From Liopterus haemorrhoidalis (Eukaryota; Arthropoda; Insecta; Coleoptera; Dytiscidae): 64,000 bases of DNA. Positions 10,532 through 22,440 of the stretch are shown here, one piece after another (position 1 is the stretch's first letter; the number at the start of each line of letters is the position of its first letter). A model generated the notes under the pieces. That model had not been told where the DNA came from and ran no database searches. It was given only the letters and a program-made list of their open reading frames with translations. The translations under genes were made by a program, and so were the position numbers. The stretch spans positions 25,823,120-25,887,119 of the forward strand of contig OZ020616.1 in assembly GCA_963971575.1 (NCBI GenBank). Direction: 5' to 3'.

Positions 10532-13033
10532 CAAAAATTGTTTATAATAAGAAAACAAGTCTTTCTTGTTCAATGCATTTTTTCAATTAGATGAATATTT
10601 GTGGTTAATCCTAAAACTAAAATCTTGAAATATTTCATTTATTATTATGATTTATTATTATTTATTATTATGAATATTGATGTGAAGTGTGAATTTTCAC
10701 ACATTTAAGGGTTTTGTAGGTATTTAATAAGTGTAAGAAGCCAACATAATACTGGATGTGTACGAATATTTGTTCTATTAACAATGTGTTGGTGTGGTGT
10801 TCAAAACTCGGTCCTCAGCTGTTAATTTTTTTTACTATATTTTTTAATATCATAAATAGACACACAGTATTTTAGCCAATACAAAAAATCCATTACATTA
10901 TTAGCCATAATTAAGCCATGAATTAAAAAAATTATAAATTTTGTCAAAAACACAAAAACTACAATATTTTTCAAAAACGTAATAGAATCAAAAATTCCTC
11001 TCGTACGTTTCCGGCTCAGATCAATGTACATTACCTATAATTTGTTCAGATTTTTAGTTTAATTCCTCTGGGTAAAAAGGGGCGGGACAAGATTTTTTTT
11101 AGCACATTTTTGGCTAAAATCGTGTTAAATTTTGTTTTAAAAACTATTTTTTGTTCCTTAATAATACGTCCTAAGAGTTTTCTTCTGATACAACACAGTA
11201 AATTTAAAAAAAAATCGACATTTTTCGGAAAACTAATCTGATTAAAAATTCCTGTTGAACTATTCCGGTTCCTATCAATGTTCATTATGGAGATTTTTAG
11301 ATCAACCCCTCTGAGAGATAGGGTGGGGGACAAAAGTTTTTTATTACATATTTTTGGCAAAAATCCCCTAAAAAAAATTGATTTTTAATAAATAAAAATT
11401 TGCTTGTTGATCCATGATATAAGAGGTTTCATTTGGTATGCCACTCAAAATTTAAAAAAATATTAATTTTTGTATTAGATATATAATTGTTTATATTTAT
11501 CTCAGGATGTGTTTTTAGGGTTTTGTAGGTATGACCAAAAAACCTTTATACCGTCATTTTGTCGTCTGTCTGTCTGACTGTTCGGTAAAAATTGTAGCCA
11601 AACGGCTAAACTTAGAGAGTTGAAATTTGGCATGCTTATACAACCCTTTGACCCGCACATAGGAAAAATACTAAAACATCTAAAAAACAATTCCCCTTAA
11701 AAATATAAACAAATCTGTGCACATCGGAAAAAAAAATATTAAATTAAATTTTAGTTCAAAATTTTTCCCAACTTTCTCACAAGTCGCTTTTTCGAAAAAA
11801 AAAATCGTGTTCCCATTATCTTGACACACCAGAGTATAGGGGGGTCGCAGTCAATATTTACATATTTTCGGGGAGTCCCAGGCCAGAAAAGGTTGAGAAA
11901 CACTGGTTTAGAATATAGAAACGATTATTAAAGGCCGTATATTTACGAAATAACCCACTGCGCAGAAACGAGTTTTTGTCTGAGAGCTTACTGCGTCTGC
12001 GCACACGCAAAGCAGTGGCGTGGTGTATGACTTATTATGTTATTAGTCAGCTGTTTGTTGGGTACCTTGTTTGTGTTTCGGACCGCCACTGGTAAAATAG
12101 CTGAAGTTCGCGTCGATTTGATGACTCATTGTGTTGTTTCGAAGATGAACTAGGGTACGTTCCAAAACTTAAATCTTGGAGTTCGAGTTTACTCAAAGAT
12201 AATGTGGTCATGTGATCAGGTTTTGGAACGGCGATGTTAAGGTTAGGAGTGCTTATATGAAAATTCTCGCTAAAATATTGTCAACACGACATATTATTTT
12301 AAATAATTATTAATATCTTTAAATAGTGATGCATAAAAAGATGAGGGAAGTATGTATTATTGCTGCTGATTTGAGTCAACAACTGTTCGACAACGTATAT
12401 CTATTAACGGTAATTTTAATAAATATTTACAAACTATTGTATCATAAATACCAATTTATAATTAAGTAAAATATTTTCTTTTTATTTCAGAATCTTGAAT
12501 TTCTGTTAATTTTTTTCCATAATTCCTGTTTTCCATAATTAATATCTGTTAATTTCGATATGTCAAAACTTACATTACATGCGTACGCATTCAGCGCATG
12601 GGAGTAAATATTACCCACCTTGCAAGCAGAGTTAAAAGAGTAAACTCTAGTGTTAACTCAAACCGGAAACTCGAATGTTTTGGAACGATCTTACTAAACT
12701 TAGAGTTAAGTTTAGAGTAAACTCCATAGGTTTTGGAACGTACCCCTATAGTAGAACAAACCTGTAACTGAAATATCTCACGTATCATTTACGTTACTGC
12801 AAAAATGTACGTAACAAAAACTGTACGATGTATGGGTACTCGAGCTAGTATTATATAATATTCGTTTTCAGAGCCAAGAAGGGGTAGAAGCATCACGTCA
12901 GCGGTGGTTCTTCGGTGGTAAACTTCTAGGAGATAAACTGCATGTCGAAGAAGCCAAAATCCAGCCGAGCTACGTAGTGCAAGTGATAGTGAATACTGAA
13001 TTAAATACTCCCCCACCCCGCCGTGCCTCCTAA
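6873..13033 (+). CDS. UBTD2: Ubiquitin domain-containing protein UBTD1/2-like
   Basis: Three exons, 6873-6954, 7083-7561 and 12872-13033, join in frame to a 240-residue protein, close to the ~230 residues of vertebrate UBTD1/2. The start MGGCIG matches the family N-terminus, with Gly2 positioned for N-myristoylation. The centre holds the family signature (QLRSKRDEFWDTAPAF, then GRKEIWDAL and ELAQAILDGAS), the N-terminal UBTD domain reported to contact ubiquitin-conjugating enzymes. The C-terminal ubiquitin-like fold begins near residue 155 and finishes in exon 3 (RQRWFFGGKLLGDKL, then VVQVIVN). Exon 3 is 5.3 kb away and had to be found by homology; its TTTTCAG acceptor and phase 0 agree. Intron 2 houses a copia-like element, interspersed repeats and a TA-flanked MITE. 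A role in E2/E3 ubiquitin control is family knowledge. Confidence 0.95.
7943..8050. repeat. GGGTTYCGTAG / GTCTGTCTG interspersed repeat
   Basis: It begins AGGGTTTCGTAGC and contains ACCATTATATTGTCTGTCTG. A better copy lies at 11515-11690, with GTCGTCTGTCTGTCTGACTG and a GTTGAAATTTGGCATGC segment; a tail fragment is near 31318. The pattern matches a repeat common in arthropod genomes. It mimics a short coding frame but is not the UBTD third exon. Confidence 0.6.
8685..8754. repeat. (TA)n microsatellite
   Basis: About 70 bp of pure AT dinucleotide abuts one LTR of the copia-like element. A second run, 10493-10530, abuts the other LTR. Together they look like one microsatellite split by the insertion. 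Confidence 0.9.
8751..10492 (-). mobile_element. Copia-like LTR retrotransposon, non-autonomous
   Basis: Two 186-bp direct repeats (8751-8936 and 10307-10492) differ at one visible base. Read on the minus strand, the repeat starts TGTTAGCG and contains AATAAA, as an LTR should. Just inside the 5' LTR is ATCAGAAGTGGGATTGG (10292-10308), the kind of primer-binding site seen in Ty1/copia elements. Only about 1.37 kb of internal sequence remains; two short minus-strand frames (9473-9727, 8849-9226) show no recognisable gag or pol, so it is a deleted or TRIM-like copy. Near-identical LTRs imply a recent insertion. Confidence 0.85.
10820..11400. repeat. Diverged tandem pair, ~245-bp unit
   Basis: Two degenerate direct copies share segments such as CAATGTWCATTA, TTTTTAGWTYAAYYCCTCTG and TTTTTGGCWAAAAT. 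They run directly into the GTCTGTCTG repeat at 11515-11690 and may be part of the same larger family. Confidence 0.5.
11515..11690. repeat. GGGTTYYGTAG / GTCTGTCTG repeat, second copy
   Basis: The fuller copy of the family at 7943-8050, in the same orientation and in the same UBTD intron. Confidence 0.6.
12153..12746. mobile_element. TA-flanked MITE (Tc1/mariner type)
   Basis: The ends GGGTACGTTCCAAAAC and GTTTTGGAACGTACCCC are inverted. TA dinucleotides flank both sides (12151-12152, 12747-12748). Subterminal GTTTACTC/GAGTAAAC motifs are also inverted. It lies about 125 bp before UBTD exon 3. Confidence 0.88.
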
Positions 13034-13633
13034 AAATGTCGGTCAGTAATAAACTTTTATCAAAGACTGTACATAATACTAGCAACATATTTTATGCACA
13101 AGCGTGCAGTTTAATAATTTTTTTCTTTGAAAACACTGAAAAGGAAGTCTGACTGTGAATACGTTTTTCACGATGTTTTTTATTCAGAATCGATATTAAG
13201 TTCTATTTTACGAATGTTAGTCATTTAGTTTAATAATGTTTTTTAATCTAACATAAACGGGTGTGAATTTTTAACTTAGCTTAATGCTTAAGCTGATTTT
13301 ATTTGTGCATTTATTTATACAATAAAATAGGTTATGTTTCACTACTTTTCTTTTATTGCCTACACTGTTTTATTTAATACTCTAGATGTTGTTTGAATCA
13401 CCTAGCACAAAAACTGATAAAAAACAACCCATGTATGCTGTCCACTTTTGTTAAAACAAACTAAGAGGAAATTTTGATTTCTATAGTTTGCAGCTTTGAA
13501 ATTATATTTCATGTTTGTATTAAAAATGATAAAAAATGGCAATTTCTTAATATGTCATTCCATTTGACATGTCATAATGAAAAATGATAATCAATTATAA
13601 TGTTCATAACCAACAAATCTGGTCTGTTTTACA

Positions 13634-13956
13634 CTCAGGGGAACTACTAATAAAGAAGGCATAACGCGAATTTTGCGCAATTTGAGGGATTGACAAAGAC
13701 AACATATCATCTGTCTCAAACTAAAGTCGGCATGCGCAAAGAGCTCAGAGGAACCGATCTTATTGGTTCCTCTGAGATAGAATGACGTTTATTACCGTAG
13801 GTGACCTAAATTACCGACTGAATACACGTTTTGTGCGCATGTCGACTTTAGTTTGTGATAGAATACTTTTATATCTTTCTTTGTCAATACCTTTGGTTAC
13901 GATGTTTTAAATGAGTATGAAATCGCGATACCCTCTCTATTAGTAGTTCCTCTGAA
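13634..13956. mobile_element. hAT-like MITE, 8-bp target duplication
   Basis: A 323-bp element with inverted ends CAGGGGAACTACTAATA / TATTAGTAGTTCCTCTG. The flanking duplication is GTTTTACA (13626-13633, 13957-13964), exact. Internally it has a GGAACC...GGTTCC palindrome and inverted AAAGTCG/CGACTTT motifs. Confidence 0.92.
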
Positions 13957-14076
13957 GTTTTACAAGGTAAGGGATATTTTTAAATGACATTTGAAGTCAG
14001 TAATACACTATAAAAGTAACCAAAATAACCAGATCTGGTTTGTCCTTACAAAAGTGAATGTAATATATGTAATTAT

Positions 14077-14389
14077 TAGTGTTGCCAGAAATCAACCGGA
14101 ATTAGTTAAAAAAAAAACGGACTGGTTTTTGGTTTACCGGGTATTCGAAACAGTGTACCCGTACCGGGTATCTGCAAAAAAATTAAAAGCAAAAAAAAAG
14201 TTGTCGGAAATATGATGCCCGAACGATTTCGGGTTTACCCGGTTTTGAATACCCGACCCTAAAATCAAATATTCGGAACCGGTTATTGGAAACCGCGTGT
14301 CCAAAATTGGGTTACTCGATAACTACGAATGCGGTTTACCTCGGTATCGGAACCGGTACCTGAAAAACCGGTTTCGGTTCTCAGCACTA
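14077..14389. mobile_element. hAT-like MITE, CCGGT-rich
   Basis: The termini TAGTGTTGCCAG and CTCAGCACTA are imperfect inverted repeats. The target duplication GTAATTAT (14069-14076, 14390-14397) is exact. The interior is unusually rich in ACCGGT/CCGGTT words. Confidence 0.88.
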
Positions 14390-14791
14390 GTAATTATTAG
14401 GTCGAGTCATAAATAAGTTCCGTTTTCGAATATTAATTTAATTAAAATATATATAATGGTCATTTATTCTTTTACACGGTATCAACCCTCGTACGTAAAA
14501 GCCACTCGTATGCTCACATTTTGTAGGTGATAAATGTCATTTGCGAGTAAAGCTGGGTTCAGGTTAGTGAGCCGATCCTGTAATGTAACACGTCGTGTAA
14601 AATTTTATTGGACGGGACTACACGCATAAGCCGAGAGGTTCGCAAAGCGCGAGACCTGATCCGCTCTGTGTCGGTTTTTGTCGCAAACACAAAGGACTTC
14701 GGCGAATTTGGTTGAATTCGTTCGGAGTAAATCTGATGCTCGCAAGCATGGATGTTTGACACAAAGTTTACATAACCTAGACTAGATATTA

Positions 14792-15519
14792 AGGCCCGAT
14801 TTCTCAATATTGGTTTAATCTTACTGTTAGATAATCTGTACCTTCCAGTTAAACTAATCATTAAACCCAAGAACATTTCTGAATACAAATAAATCTATTG
14901 GTTCCGTAATCTTTAGATTATTCTTGGGGCATGCGCGTATTACCTAAACGTACGTCTTACCTAAACTCTGAGCGCTGACCGCACCGTCGGGCATGCGCAT
15001 TTAGCTGTCATGTACGTCAAATTTGTAAACAACTTAACCTATTTCCACCTTATTTACAAATAGTAGAAACTAATTTATCATGAAACCATGGGGGCAGATA
15101 TATTATTTGCGGAACGGTAAGATTTATAATGAGACACTTAATTTTATTTTCCAAAAACTAAACTTTATTTGGAGCGAAATAGCGACTTTTACAATGTTGT
15201 CGGCAGTAATAAAGTTTAGGTTACAAAAGTAAAAATTGTTGTTCCAAAATTTATTTACCTGTTTTTCACAAAATACTGTTATTTTACTAATAATATGGAA
15301 CCAAATTACTTTTAAAACTAATGATTTATACAGATTTTATTTATTTTAAACTGAGCTAGTAATATAATCGGGACATAAACGGTACCTGCGGTGACGGTTA
15401 AGTTTATCTTAAGATTACCAGAGGTTCAGCTCCAACTGGAGATTGAGAAATACAATCATGTGATAATCTTTAGTTTAACCTTTATTTCTAGTTTAAACTG
15501 ATATTGAGAAATTGGCCCT
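14792..15519. mobile_element. TA-flanked MITE, ATTTCTCAATA family
   Basis: The inverted ends AGGCCCGATTTCTCAATA and TATTGAGAAATTGGCCCT are bounded by TA. A TTGGTTTAA / TTTAAACTG subterminal inversion continues inward. It is 728 bp and non-coding. Confidence 0.85.
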
Positions 15520-15596
15520 TAATGTTAGTTAATAAATTTCCTTATTATTTTTCGCCAGCAGTTTAGCATCTTCAAGATTTTTTGTGTGTTATATAC

Positions 15597-16057
15597 CACG
15601 TCGCGTAAAAAGTCTCCGGTCTAACTAAGAAAAACAATTTTTTTTTTTTTAGAAATTCGTTTTTATTCTTCAACATACTCTCCTTCAAGAGTGATAGATT
15701 CATTCCAACGCTCTTAAAATTAAAAAAATTAAAATTAATTAATTAATTTAAATTCAGCATACCATTCAATAGTTTTGCCTGGTGCAGAGTCTCTATAACG
15801 CTTATCTAGCCACTGTTTGGCTTCAACAGTATTTTTTCCCATCAAAAAACAATGTTTAATCAACACACGAAATTCTTTTTTATCCATTCTTTTAAAAAAT
15901 TACAAAACTGGAGTCACTAAAACCACTGTAACCTCTAAACTAATTGTCAGAATGTCATGAAATTTTCACATGTATCGTTTGAAGGTTGGTACTATCCAGA
16001 AATAATATGGGTTTGTCAACAGTGTTGCCATATATGTCAGACCGGAAACTTATTGAG
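15597..16057 (-). mobile_element. Mariner-family deletion derivative
   Basis: The inverted end AAGTCTCCGGTCTAAC (about 15612) pairs with GTCAGACCGGAAACTT (16037-16052). Between them lies a transposase remnant reading on the minus strand (15887-15663). At ~460 bp it is about a third of a full mariner. Confidence 0.65.
15663..15887 (-). pseudogene. Mariner transposase remnant, N-terminus joined to C-terminus
   Basis: From the ATG the frame reads the helix-turn-helix start of a mariner transposase (MDKKEFRVLIKHCFLMGKN, later VEAKQWLDKRYRDSAPGKT). After EWYAEFK it is interrupted by AT filler with stops, then resumes with the C-terminal NESITLEGEYVEE and a stop. The catalytic DDD core is deleted. 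Confidence 0.75.
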
Positions 16058-16197
16058 TGAAGTGTTATACTATACATGTGAAGTTAACAAAAATTTAATA
16101 AAACTACAATATAAAGTTTATCCTAACCTAACATATCTTAACCCAGTAATACCGGAGAATTTTTTTCTACGAAATTTTGCATAAAATGAATTATAAT

Positions 16198-16350
16198 AGG
16201 TGTTTTCCTTTTACATGTAAAAATGCTTAGCTTAGCTGACAAGTTAGTCAAATGCCTTAGCAAGGGTAAGGGGAGAGGAAAAATCTTTTGTAGTCTTATA
16301 AATGGAACGCCCTTACAACTTAGATTAACTTAAGTAAGGTAAGATTACTT
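16198..16350. repeat. GGYGCTTTCCTTTTAC-family MITE fragment
   Basis: Shares AAATGCTTRGCT, AAGTTAGTCAAATG, CTTAGCAAGGG and TTATAAATGGAACG with the better-preserved copy at 23799-23990. Its right terminus is missing or diverged. Confidence 0.6.
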
Positions 16351-16622
16351 TAAGTATTGTGGTACCCTCGAACTGAAATTTAAATTTTTTGGTCATGTTC
16401 ATAGCCTGATCCATTCTCGGTTCACAGGAAGATGCAATACGTTCGCGGCAGATAGATTTCAAGCAAGCATTATGTTACGCGATACATTACAGGATCGGCT
16501 CGCTAATAGGAGCCTAACTTAATAACAGCGTTTATGCAAGTTACTATGATATTGATACCTATTATTTAACATAGGTTCATAAACGCTATGTATTAGGAAT
16601 ACTGAAGGACGTCAGCAAGATG

Positions 16623-16958
16623 TCATATACACACCAATTTTGCAAGTAAAGGTTGCAAATCCCTTCGTAAAATGTTTATTATCTATTATCGTTTTCCTAA
16701 TTCTGCTGTCCTAGATTTTTACTAATTAAACCTAACCTAATTACCTAGTTATTAGGTGTACAGTACTTTATTTCCCCCCAAATATTAGCCCATTAAAAAT
16801 AGTGTAATAAACTCTAGTAAATACGATCAACTTAGGTAATTAGGTTGGGTTTAGTTAGTAAAAATCTAGGACAGCAGAATTAGGAAAACGATAATAGATA
16901 ATAAATATTTTTCGAAGGTATTTCCGATCTTTCACTTACAAAACTGGTGTGTATATGA
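16623..16958. mobile_element. Fold-back MITE with ~130-bp inverted arms
   Basis: The left arm starts TCATATACACACCA and contains GTTTTCCTAATTCTGCTGTC. The right arm is its near-complete reverse complement, ending TGGTGTGTATATGA. Only a short unique centre remains. A fragment of the same family occurs at 18312-18360. Confidence 0.85.
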
Positions 16959-17041
16959 ACTGTATAGGCTACGAACCGTGGCTGAAGGTTCCTAAAAGAC
17001 AATTTGCAAACACTGGACCATACATACGTACGTAAGGTAGA

Positions 17042-17083
17042 AACGTAAAAATAACATACGTTTTCATATGTTATTTTTACGTT
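17042..17083. repeat. Short hairpin
   Basis: CGTAAAAATAACATA is followed after a ~10-nt loop by TATGTTATTTTTACG, a perfect stem of 15 bp. Confidence 0.7.
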
Positions 17084-17956
17084 TGTACGGTTCCACGTGC
17101 CTTATGTTACAAGTTACGAGTTTTTCGCAATTTATCTAATAAATTAAAATTTATTCTCGAGAGCGAAAATTATTTATGATCACACAATCTTTACTATTTA
17201 CCTGAAATCTATTTAAATTTAATTTTGTAACCTGTAATATTTTAAATTTCAGACGTCGATTTTATAAGTCTGTAAATTATATTTCGCAATAATTTTAAGT
17301 AGTGAAACAAAATCTTAATGCTAGACTGATATTAGCAGTTTTTTAAGCATTTTCGAATACTTGAATCACATGATAATCCTGTATAAATCTGTTTTTTATG
17401 TTAAGTGTAATTGTTTTATTAGAATATAATTTTTTTATAAATTTTGGATTTCATAATTTTTGTTGCAATGTTTGATTTAAGCTGAATGAGCAAGAGATTA
17501 ATTTGTTCTTTTCACACTGTAAAAATTAAACAAATTGGTGATAATGCACAAGTTTTATTTGATATATGTACGTAATTTTACAGGGAAAGGAACAAATATA
17601 TTAAGCAATATTTTAAACGTAACTTTGTGTTCAATATTTTACAAGAAATTAATATAAGTAAGGTGACCAGATTATAAAAACCAAACCGATAACCAATTCC
17701 TCCTCCCCAGGTTATAAAACGACTTGAAATATCTAGCGAATGGCTAAAATCATTGTTATACGGAAACCAATGCGTCGTTCGCCGATACCGTCAATTTTTC
17801 CCCGGTCAAATATATTTTTTTGAATTTTTATATAAGCCGAAATCTGCAGCTAATACCTTTTAATTTAGAGATTTATATTTCAAATTCATACCACAATGTC
17901 CTTTTTCGACTTGCAACATACAGCATTCCCATGTTAAATTTTTCATTGCATATTCT

Positions 17957-18105
17957 CAGACCAGTTCTGTAACTCGGTTACTATGATAATAGGAACTAAA
18001 TTTGTTCCTATGAGCAACGTCAGTTACTAACATGAATGAAAGTCATTCTACTTTTTATCATATTTTATCGTAGTAACGTTACTACACAGTAATAGAATTG
18101 ATCTG
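17957..18105. mobile_element. 149-bp MITE, copy 1
   Basis: The ends CAGACCAGTTCTGTAAC and GAATTGATCTG are roughly inverted. It is over 80% identical by eye to 46232-46383, sharing CATGAATGAAAGTCATT and GTAGTAACGTTACTACACAG. Confidence 0.85.
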
Positions 18106-18845
18106 ATTAACTCCACTATGAGTTTTAAGCCGCATTTAGAGCTCTTTAAATTAACACGTTGTAGACTGTTCGTTGTCACGTTGTGCGTTATGTTTTTATA
18201 CATTGTTTTAATGTTCTACGTACCGTTTACAGCAGTTAGAAATTAGTGGGTTACGAACAGAGCGACATCTGCGTGTCTCTAAAACAACTACATGGCTTCG
18301 TGAAATGTTTTTTTATTTCTTATCGTTTTTATAATTCTGCTGTCCTAGATTTTAACTAACTAAACCTGACCTAATAACTTTTTATTTAAGTACCTAGTGA
18401 CTGTAAAAAAATTGTTTTTATGTTTTGATCTCGGACATCCTTAAATTTCATCGGCAAGATGAGTTTTTTGACGAAAATGTGAAGCTAATTAAATAAGATA
18501 CGTAATTTGATGAACAACGGTTTTTTGAACTTTATACGCCTAGAAGAATGTTGTACGTGATAGAAAAAAATAAAAATAAATTTAGAAATTACTGGGCTAG
18601 AAGTCATGTAGTAAAAGTAAAATGTAGAAAAACCCAAACAAATTTTTTTTTGCAATACTGTCAGGTCCATTCGTTGTGTCAGTTTTTAATTTTTCAATAA
18701 TATCCATAAGGATTTTTTGGCCGTCACAGTTGGCGAGTTTACTAGCTACTCGCTGGCGAGTCAAGTCGTGAGCGCGTGAACGTATAGCAACTAACTTGCT
18801 TTTATTAGCTGTATGCAATCGCCACTCGTTTAGTAAAGCCTGGAA

Positions 18846-19290
18846 GAGAATGCACAGCGCGCCGTCATTTGCGATGGCGTTGCGTTAGCGCCGTTGAGAT
18901 TTTCGCCTGCACACAATGCAATCATTTTTAACGCCGTCAAGTGTCACGTGACAACCTATATCTGTGTTTATACGTGCGCTTTCTTTTATTAAAAGTATGA
19001 TTGATGATGAAGACTTGTGTGTGATGTTATTTATGTTGTATGCAAGTTATTTATACATACAAACACTTTACCATTCAGTAAAAACTGAGGTTAGGTGTTC
19101 TGTGTCAACGTTTAACGGCGTCAAAAGTTGGAAGTTGACGAACATTCAGTATCAACGGCGTTCGAACGCCGTAGGACGTTGTCCATTCTGTGCACTTGCG
19201 TATTACAGCTTGGTTTTAACTTTCTTCTGACAGATAGCGCCGTCCGAACGCCGTTAACGCGCCGTAGAACTCGTTGCATTCTGTTCCCCA
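18846..19290. repeat. GCCGT-rich inverted-repeat element
   Basis: AATGCACAGCGCGCCGT at the left and ACGCGCCGTAGAACTCG...GCATT at the right form diverged inverted ends. The interior is rich in AACGCCGT words. A probable MITE inside the 17659-20288 element, with no duplication identified. Confidence 0.5.
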
Positions 19291-19353
19291 CTTAAGGTAA
19301 AATATTGAGCGAGTACTGAGTAAAGTAGCATACTCTTCTACTACATGCTGGAC

Positions 19354-20120
19354 CAGGGCCGGCGCGAGGGTCGTTTGCGCCCGTAGGCAAGATTTAATTC
19401 AGCGCCTCTAGGCAGAGCCGTAACTAGCTTTTTTGAGCCCTGAGTAAAATTTTATAATTGGGCTCTCCTAAACATATTATATAAAGTGATGTCCTGAAAA
19501 AAAAAGGTCCTTCTAAAATATAAGTGGTGACCTAAAAAAAGGTCCTCACTTCTAAAATACAAATAATGACAACAAAAATGGCCCTCATCACTAAATTAAA
19601 AGTGATGACAAAAAAAAGTTACTCATTTTCAAAATACAAGTGGTGACAAAAAAAAAAGTCCTCACTTCTAAAAAATCCAAGTACAGTGGAACTCCAATAT
19701 TCGTCATTAATCCATTCCTGAGGGTAGGAAAAATATTAAAAAGGACGAATATCAAACGAATTTTTCTCATAAGAATTAACTAAAAATTAACTTTAAAAAC
19801 TCGTAAATATTAAAAACAAAATAAAGTATTAAACGAGAGTTAATGCGCACATTTTAATCACCGCTCGAGACTGAGCCAGTCAACAGACGATCAGCTGACT
19901 TGGCGGCCACGAGGTAGGACGAATATTAAACAAAAATTTCAACAAAAAACAGGACGAATATCAAAAAAGACGAACATTGGCGTGAACGAATATTGGAGTT
20001 CCACTGTAATGACAAAATGACAATGAGCTAAGAAAAGGGTCTTCACTACAAAATTATATTACACTAATTATTATTTATTTGGCGCCCTTTTGAGACTGAC
20101 GACGGCGCCCGCCGGCCCTG
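19354..20120. mobile_element. CAGGGCCGGCGC-family MITE
   Basis: The inverted ends CAGGGCCGGCGCGAGG and CGCCCGCCGGCCCTG have an 8-bp target duplication TGCTGGAS (seven of eight identical; 19346-19353, 20121-20128). A sister element is at 59901-60123. The interior has tandem-like repeats of GTGATGACAAAAAAAGTCCTC character that recur at 49560-49680, 59970-60060 and 63660-63720. Confidence 0.85.
19684..20006. mobile_element. Pogo/Tigger-like MITE, nested
   Basis: The ends CAGTGGAACTCCAATATTCG and CGAATATTGGAGTTCCACTG are perfect inverted repeats flanked by TA (19682-19683, 20007-20008). It is inserted within the 19354-20120 element. CAGTGGAAC ends are typical of pogo/Tigger relatives. Confidence 0.9.
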
Positions 20121-21232
20121 TGCTGGAGCAAAACGACACGTTTATTACAATGACAGCTTTATTAAATTGAGCGAGTTTGGTAACAGCGAGTAAATTCGCA
20201 AACGAGTAGCTAGTAAACTCGCCTAGAACCTTTACGTAAAGGTTGAGGATCCTATTAATATCCAGGAATATCTTATCTGGTCACCTTAAATATAAGTATA
20301 GTTCATTCGGCCTAATGTTAGGTAATATTGCTGACTGAACAGTACCAAAAAAAAAGAAATATATTTTATATTTAAAAATATTTAATTTCTGTGAATGTAA
20401 CTTAAGTACAAATTTAAATACATCTGAATACCTGTTACGTTAAATTTTTGATTTTAATATTTTACCAGTTAATAAAATTCTATCCCATCCAAATACTCAA
20501 TATTATTATAGTTTAGATTGGTTTATTTGTACATAATGGATTTTTTTTTATTTACACAAACTGTAAATAATTAAGCTAATAAATTTTTATAAAAAGTTTA
20601 ATTTATGAGTTCACTTTTATTTTAAGGTTTTCGCACTACTGCAAGTTTATTGATAATAAAACGAAGTTTATATGGACAGTTAAGTACAAAGCACTTTATT
20701 TTAAAGATGTTAACCCTATGGCTACTTTTAAATTAGAAAAACCAATACAGTAAGTTCCCGAATAACGTTCAAGGTACTTCCGTAAACAGAAATTTACAGA
20801 GGTGTTAAACTTTACGGAAGTCGGGGGCCAATTTGAAAATACCGTATACGCCGTGGGCCATATAATAGACAAATCTTATATACTGCTTTTAAGCACGAAT
20901 TCCGAATCAACACATTTATGCTATCGAAATATTTTGTGTACACTTACTTGTTGATACAATAGCAAAACAGTTTTTTAAAATATATTTATTCCTATAATTT
21001 AGTTTGACAGCTGCGTAGCAATTACAAAGAATATGTTTTATAGACGTTTCAAAATTGACTACCGTGGCGCTGGAATCGTAAATATATTTCACTATAATAT
21101 AGTGAATAAACTAGGACCAGCGAAAGACTGCACATCAAGGACGAATGTACGCAGAGATAAATCAAATGATGATTTTATATGTTTCACACATTCAATTTGT
21201 TCGAAAGAAACAAAACATTGGACTTACCTAAT

Positions 21233-22404
21233 GTGGGTTTTACACGGTTCAATTTATTGATGTGTGTAAAGTGTTCAAATTTCGTCAATTGAACAATTTA
21301 TTGACGAAAAAATTGATCAATTTATTTTGAAAATAGAACAAGTTCTATTTTTCATCAATTTTTTAGGGAATTCTAGGTATATTTTTATCTGTTTAGTTAT
21401 TGCCAACTATTTAGTTGTAGCATAATCAAGAAATGTATAAGTTAAGTGTTTCGTTTTTAAATGTAATAGAACCGCAAACGTTCTAATTCATCATCTAGGT
21501 CAGTGGTTCCCAAACTTTTTTGGTTCCTGGCGCCCTTAATGTATCAGAATTATTCCGCGGCGCCCCAAGTCAAAAAATTGGGTGCGTTTTGTTGGTGGCT
21601 GGTTAGAAGTACTAGAATTGATGCGCAAGAAAACGACAATTTTTATCGTGAAGTAAACATGGAATGACATTTACATTTTAGTCCTATGGTTGTAGAACAT
21701 ATTTCACCTAAATGGATAATCTAAATAATAAATTCAGAATAAGAAAACTTTATATTTGAAGCAAATATTCTACAACGTAATGTTTTAGAACGAATAATTG
21801 AATTGTAAATACATTTTAAGTTTAGATTTAATAATACTATATTAAAATCATACAGGTAAGGAAAGTAAAAATAATTTTGAAGCAGTAATACCAAGATTTA
21901 ATTCTAATACATTTAAAAACCAAATGAAAACAACTGCATTTAAATAGATATTACTTTTCATCCCCACCACACTTATTCATTCCAGTCGTTCGACCTCGAG
22001 TCATCGAATGAGTAGAATGAATAGAACGAGAATATTGTCGCAACAAAACGCGTATTCTGATTAAACCGAAACCAGAATTGGCACAACAAAACGCACCCAT
22101 TGGTCCAAATAACGCAGTTGGAGGAATATTGGAACGTTTTCGCCGCGCACAATTTGGGAATCGCTTGTCTAGGTAATTTCTTTTGTTTTTGTTCACAGCT
22201 CCTAATTTTGTGAAGATTTTTTCGATATTTTCATATTGATAAATATATCAACATGTTTTACAGTTGGTAATGTAAAAGTTTTCAAAAAAGTTGATAAATA
22301 AATTGATGTGTAAAGTGATCCTTTTATTTTCAAGGTTACCAATAAATTGTTCAATTAATTGACAAAAAACTTTATCAACAAATTGAACTGTGTAAAACCA
22401 ACTT
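21233..22404. mobile_element. GTTTTACACRGTTCAATTT-family MITE
   Basis: GGTTTTACACGGTTCAATTT at the left is inverted against AAATTGAACTGTGTAAAACC at the right, with GAACAATTTATTGACRAAAA repeated subterminally. A hAT-like left terminus, CAGTGGTTCCCAAACTTTTT at 21501, marks a second insertion inside it whose right end I could not place. Confidence 0.75.
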
Positions 22405-22440
22405 CAGTCTAGCTTATTTTCTATTCTTGATGCGTATGTA

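Larger units (their letters stand above)
17659..20288. mobile_element. 2.6-kb hAT-like element with nested insertions
   Basis: The ends TAAGGTGACCAGAT / ATCTGGTCACCTTA match the 1141-1797 family. An exact 8-bp duplication AATATAAG flanks it (17651-17658, 20289-20296). No transposase is readable. Inside are at least three younger elements: 17957-18105, 19354-20120 and, within the latter, 19684-20006. A further internal inversion (GGCGAGTTTACTAGCTACTC near 18733 against its complement near 20203) suggests another nested element. Confidence 0.85.

Noticed and set aside
12789..13088. Minus-strand 99-codon open frame
   Set aside because: It is the antisense of UBTD exon 3, which has a good acceptor, right phase and family sequence on the plus strand.
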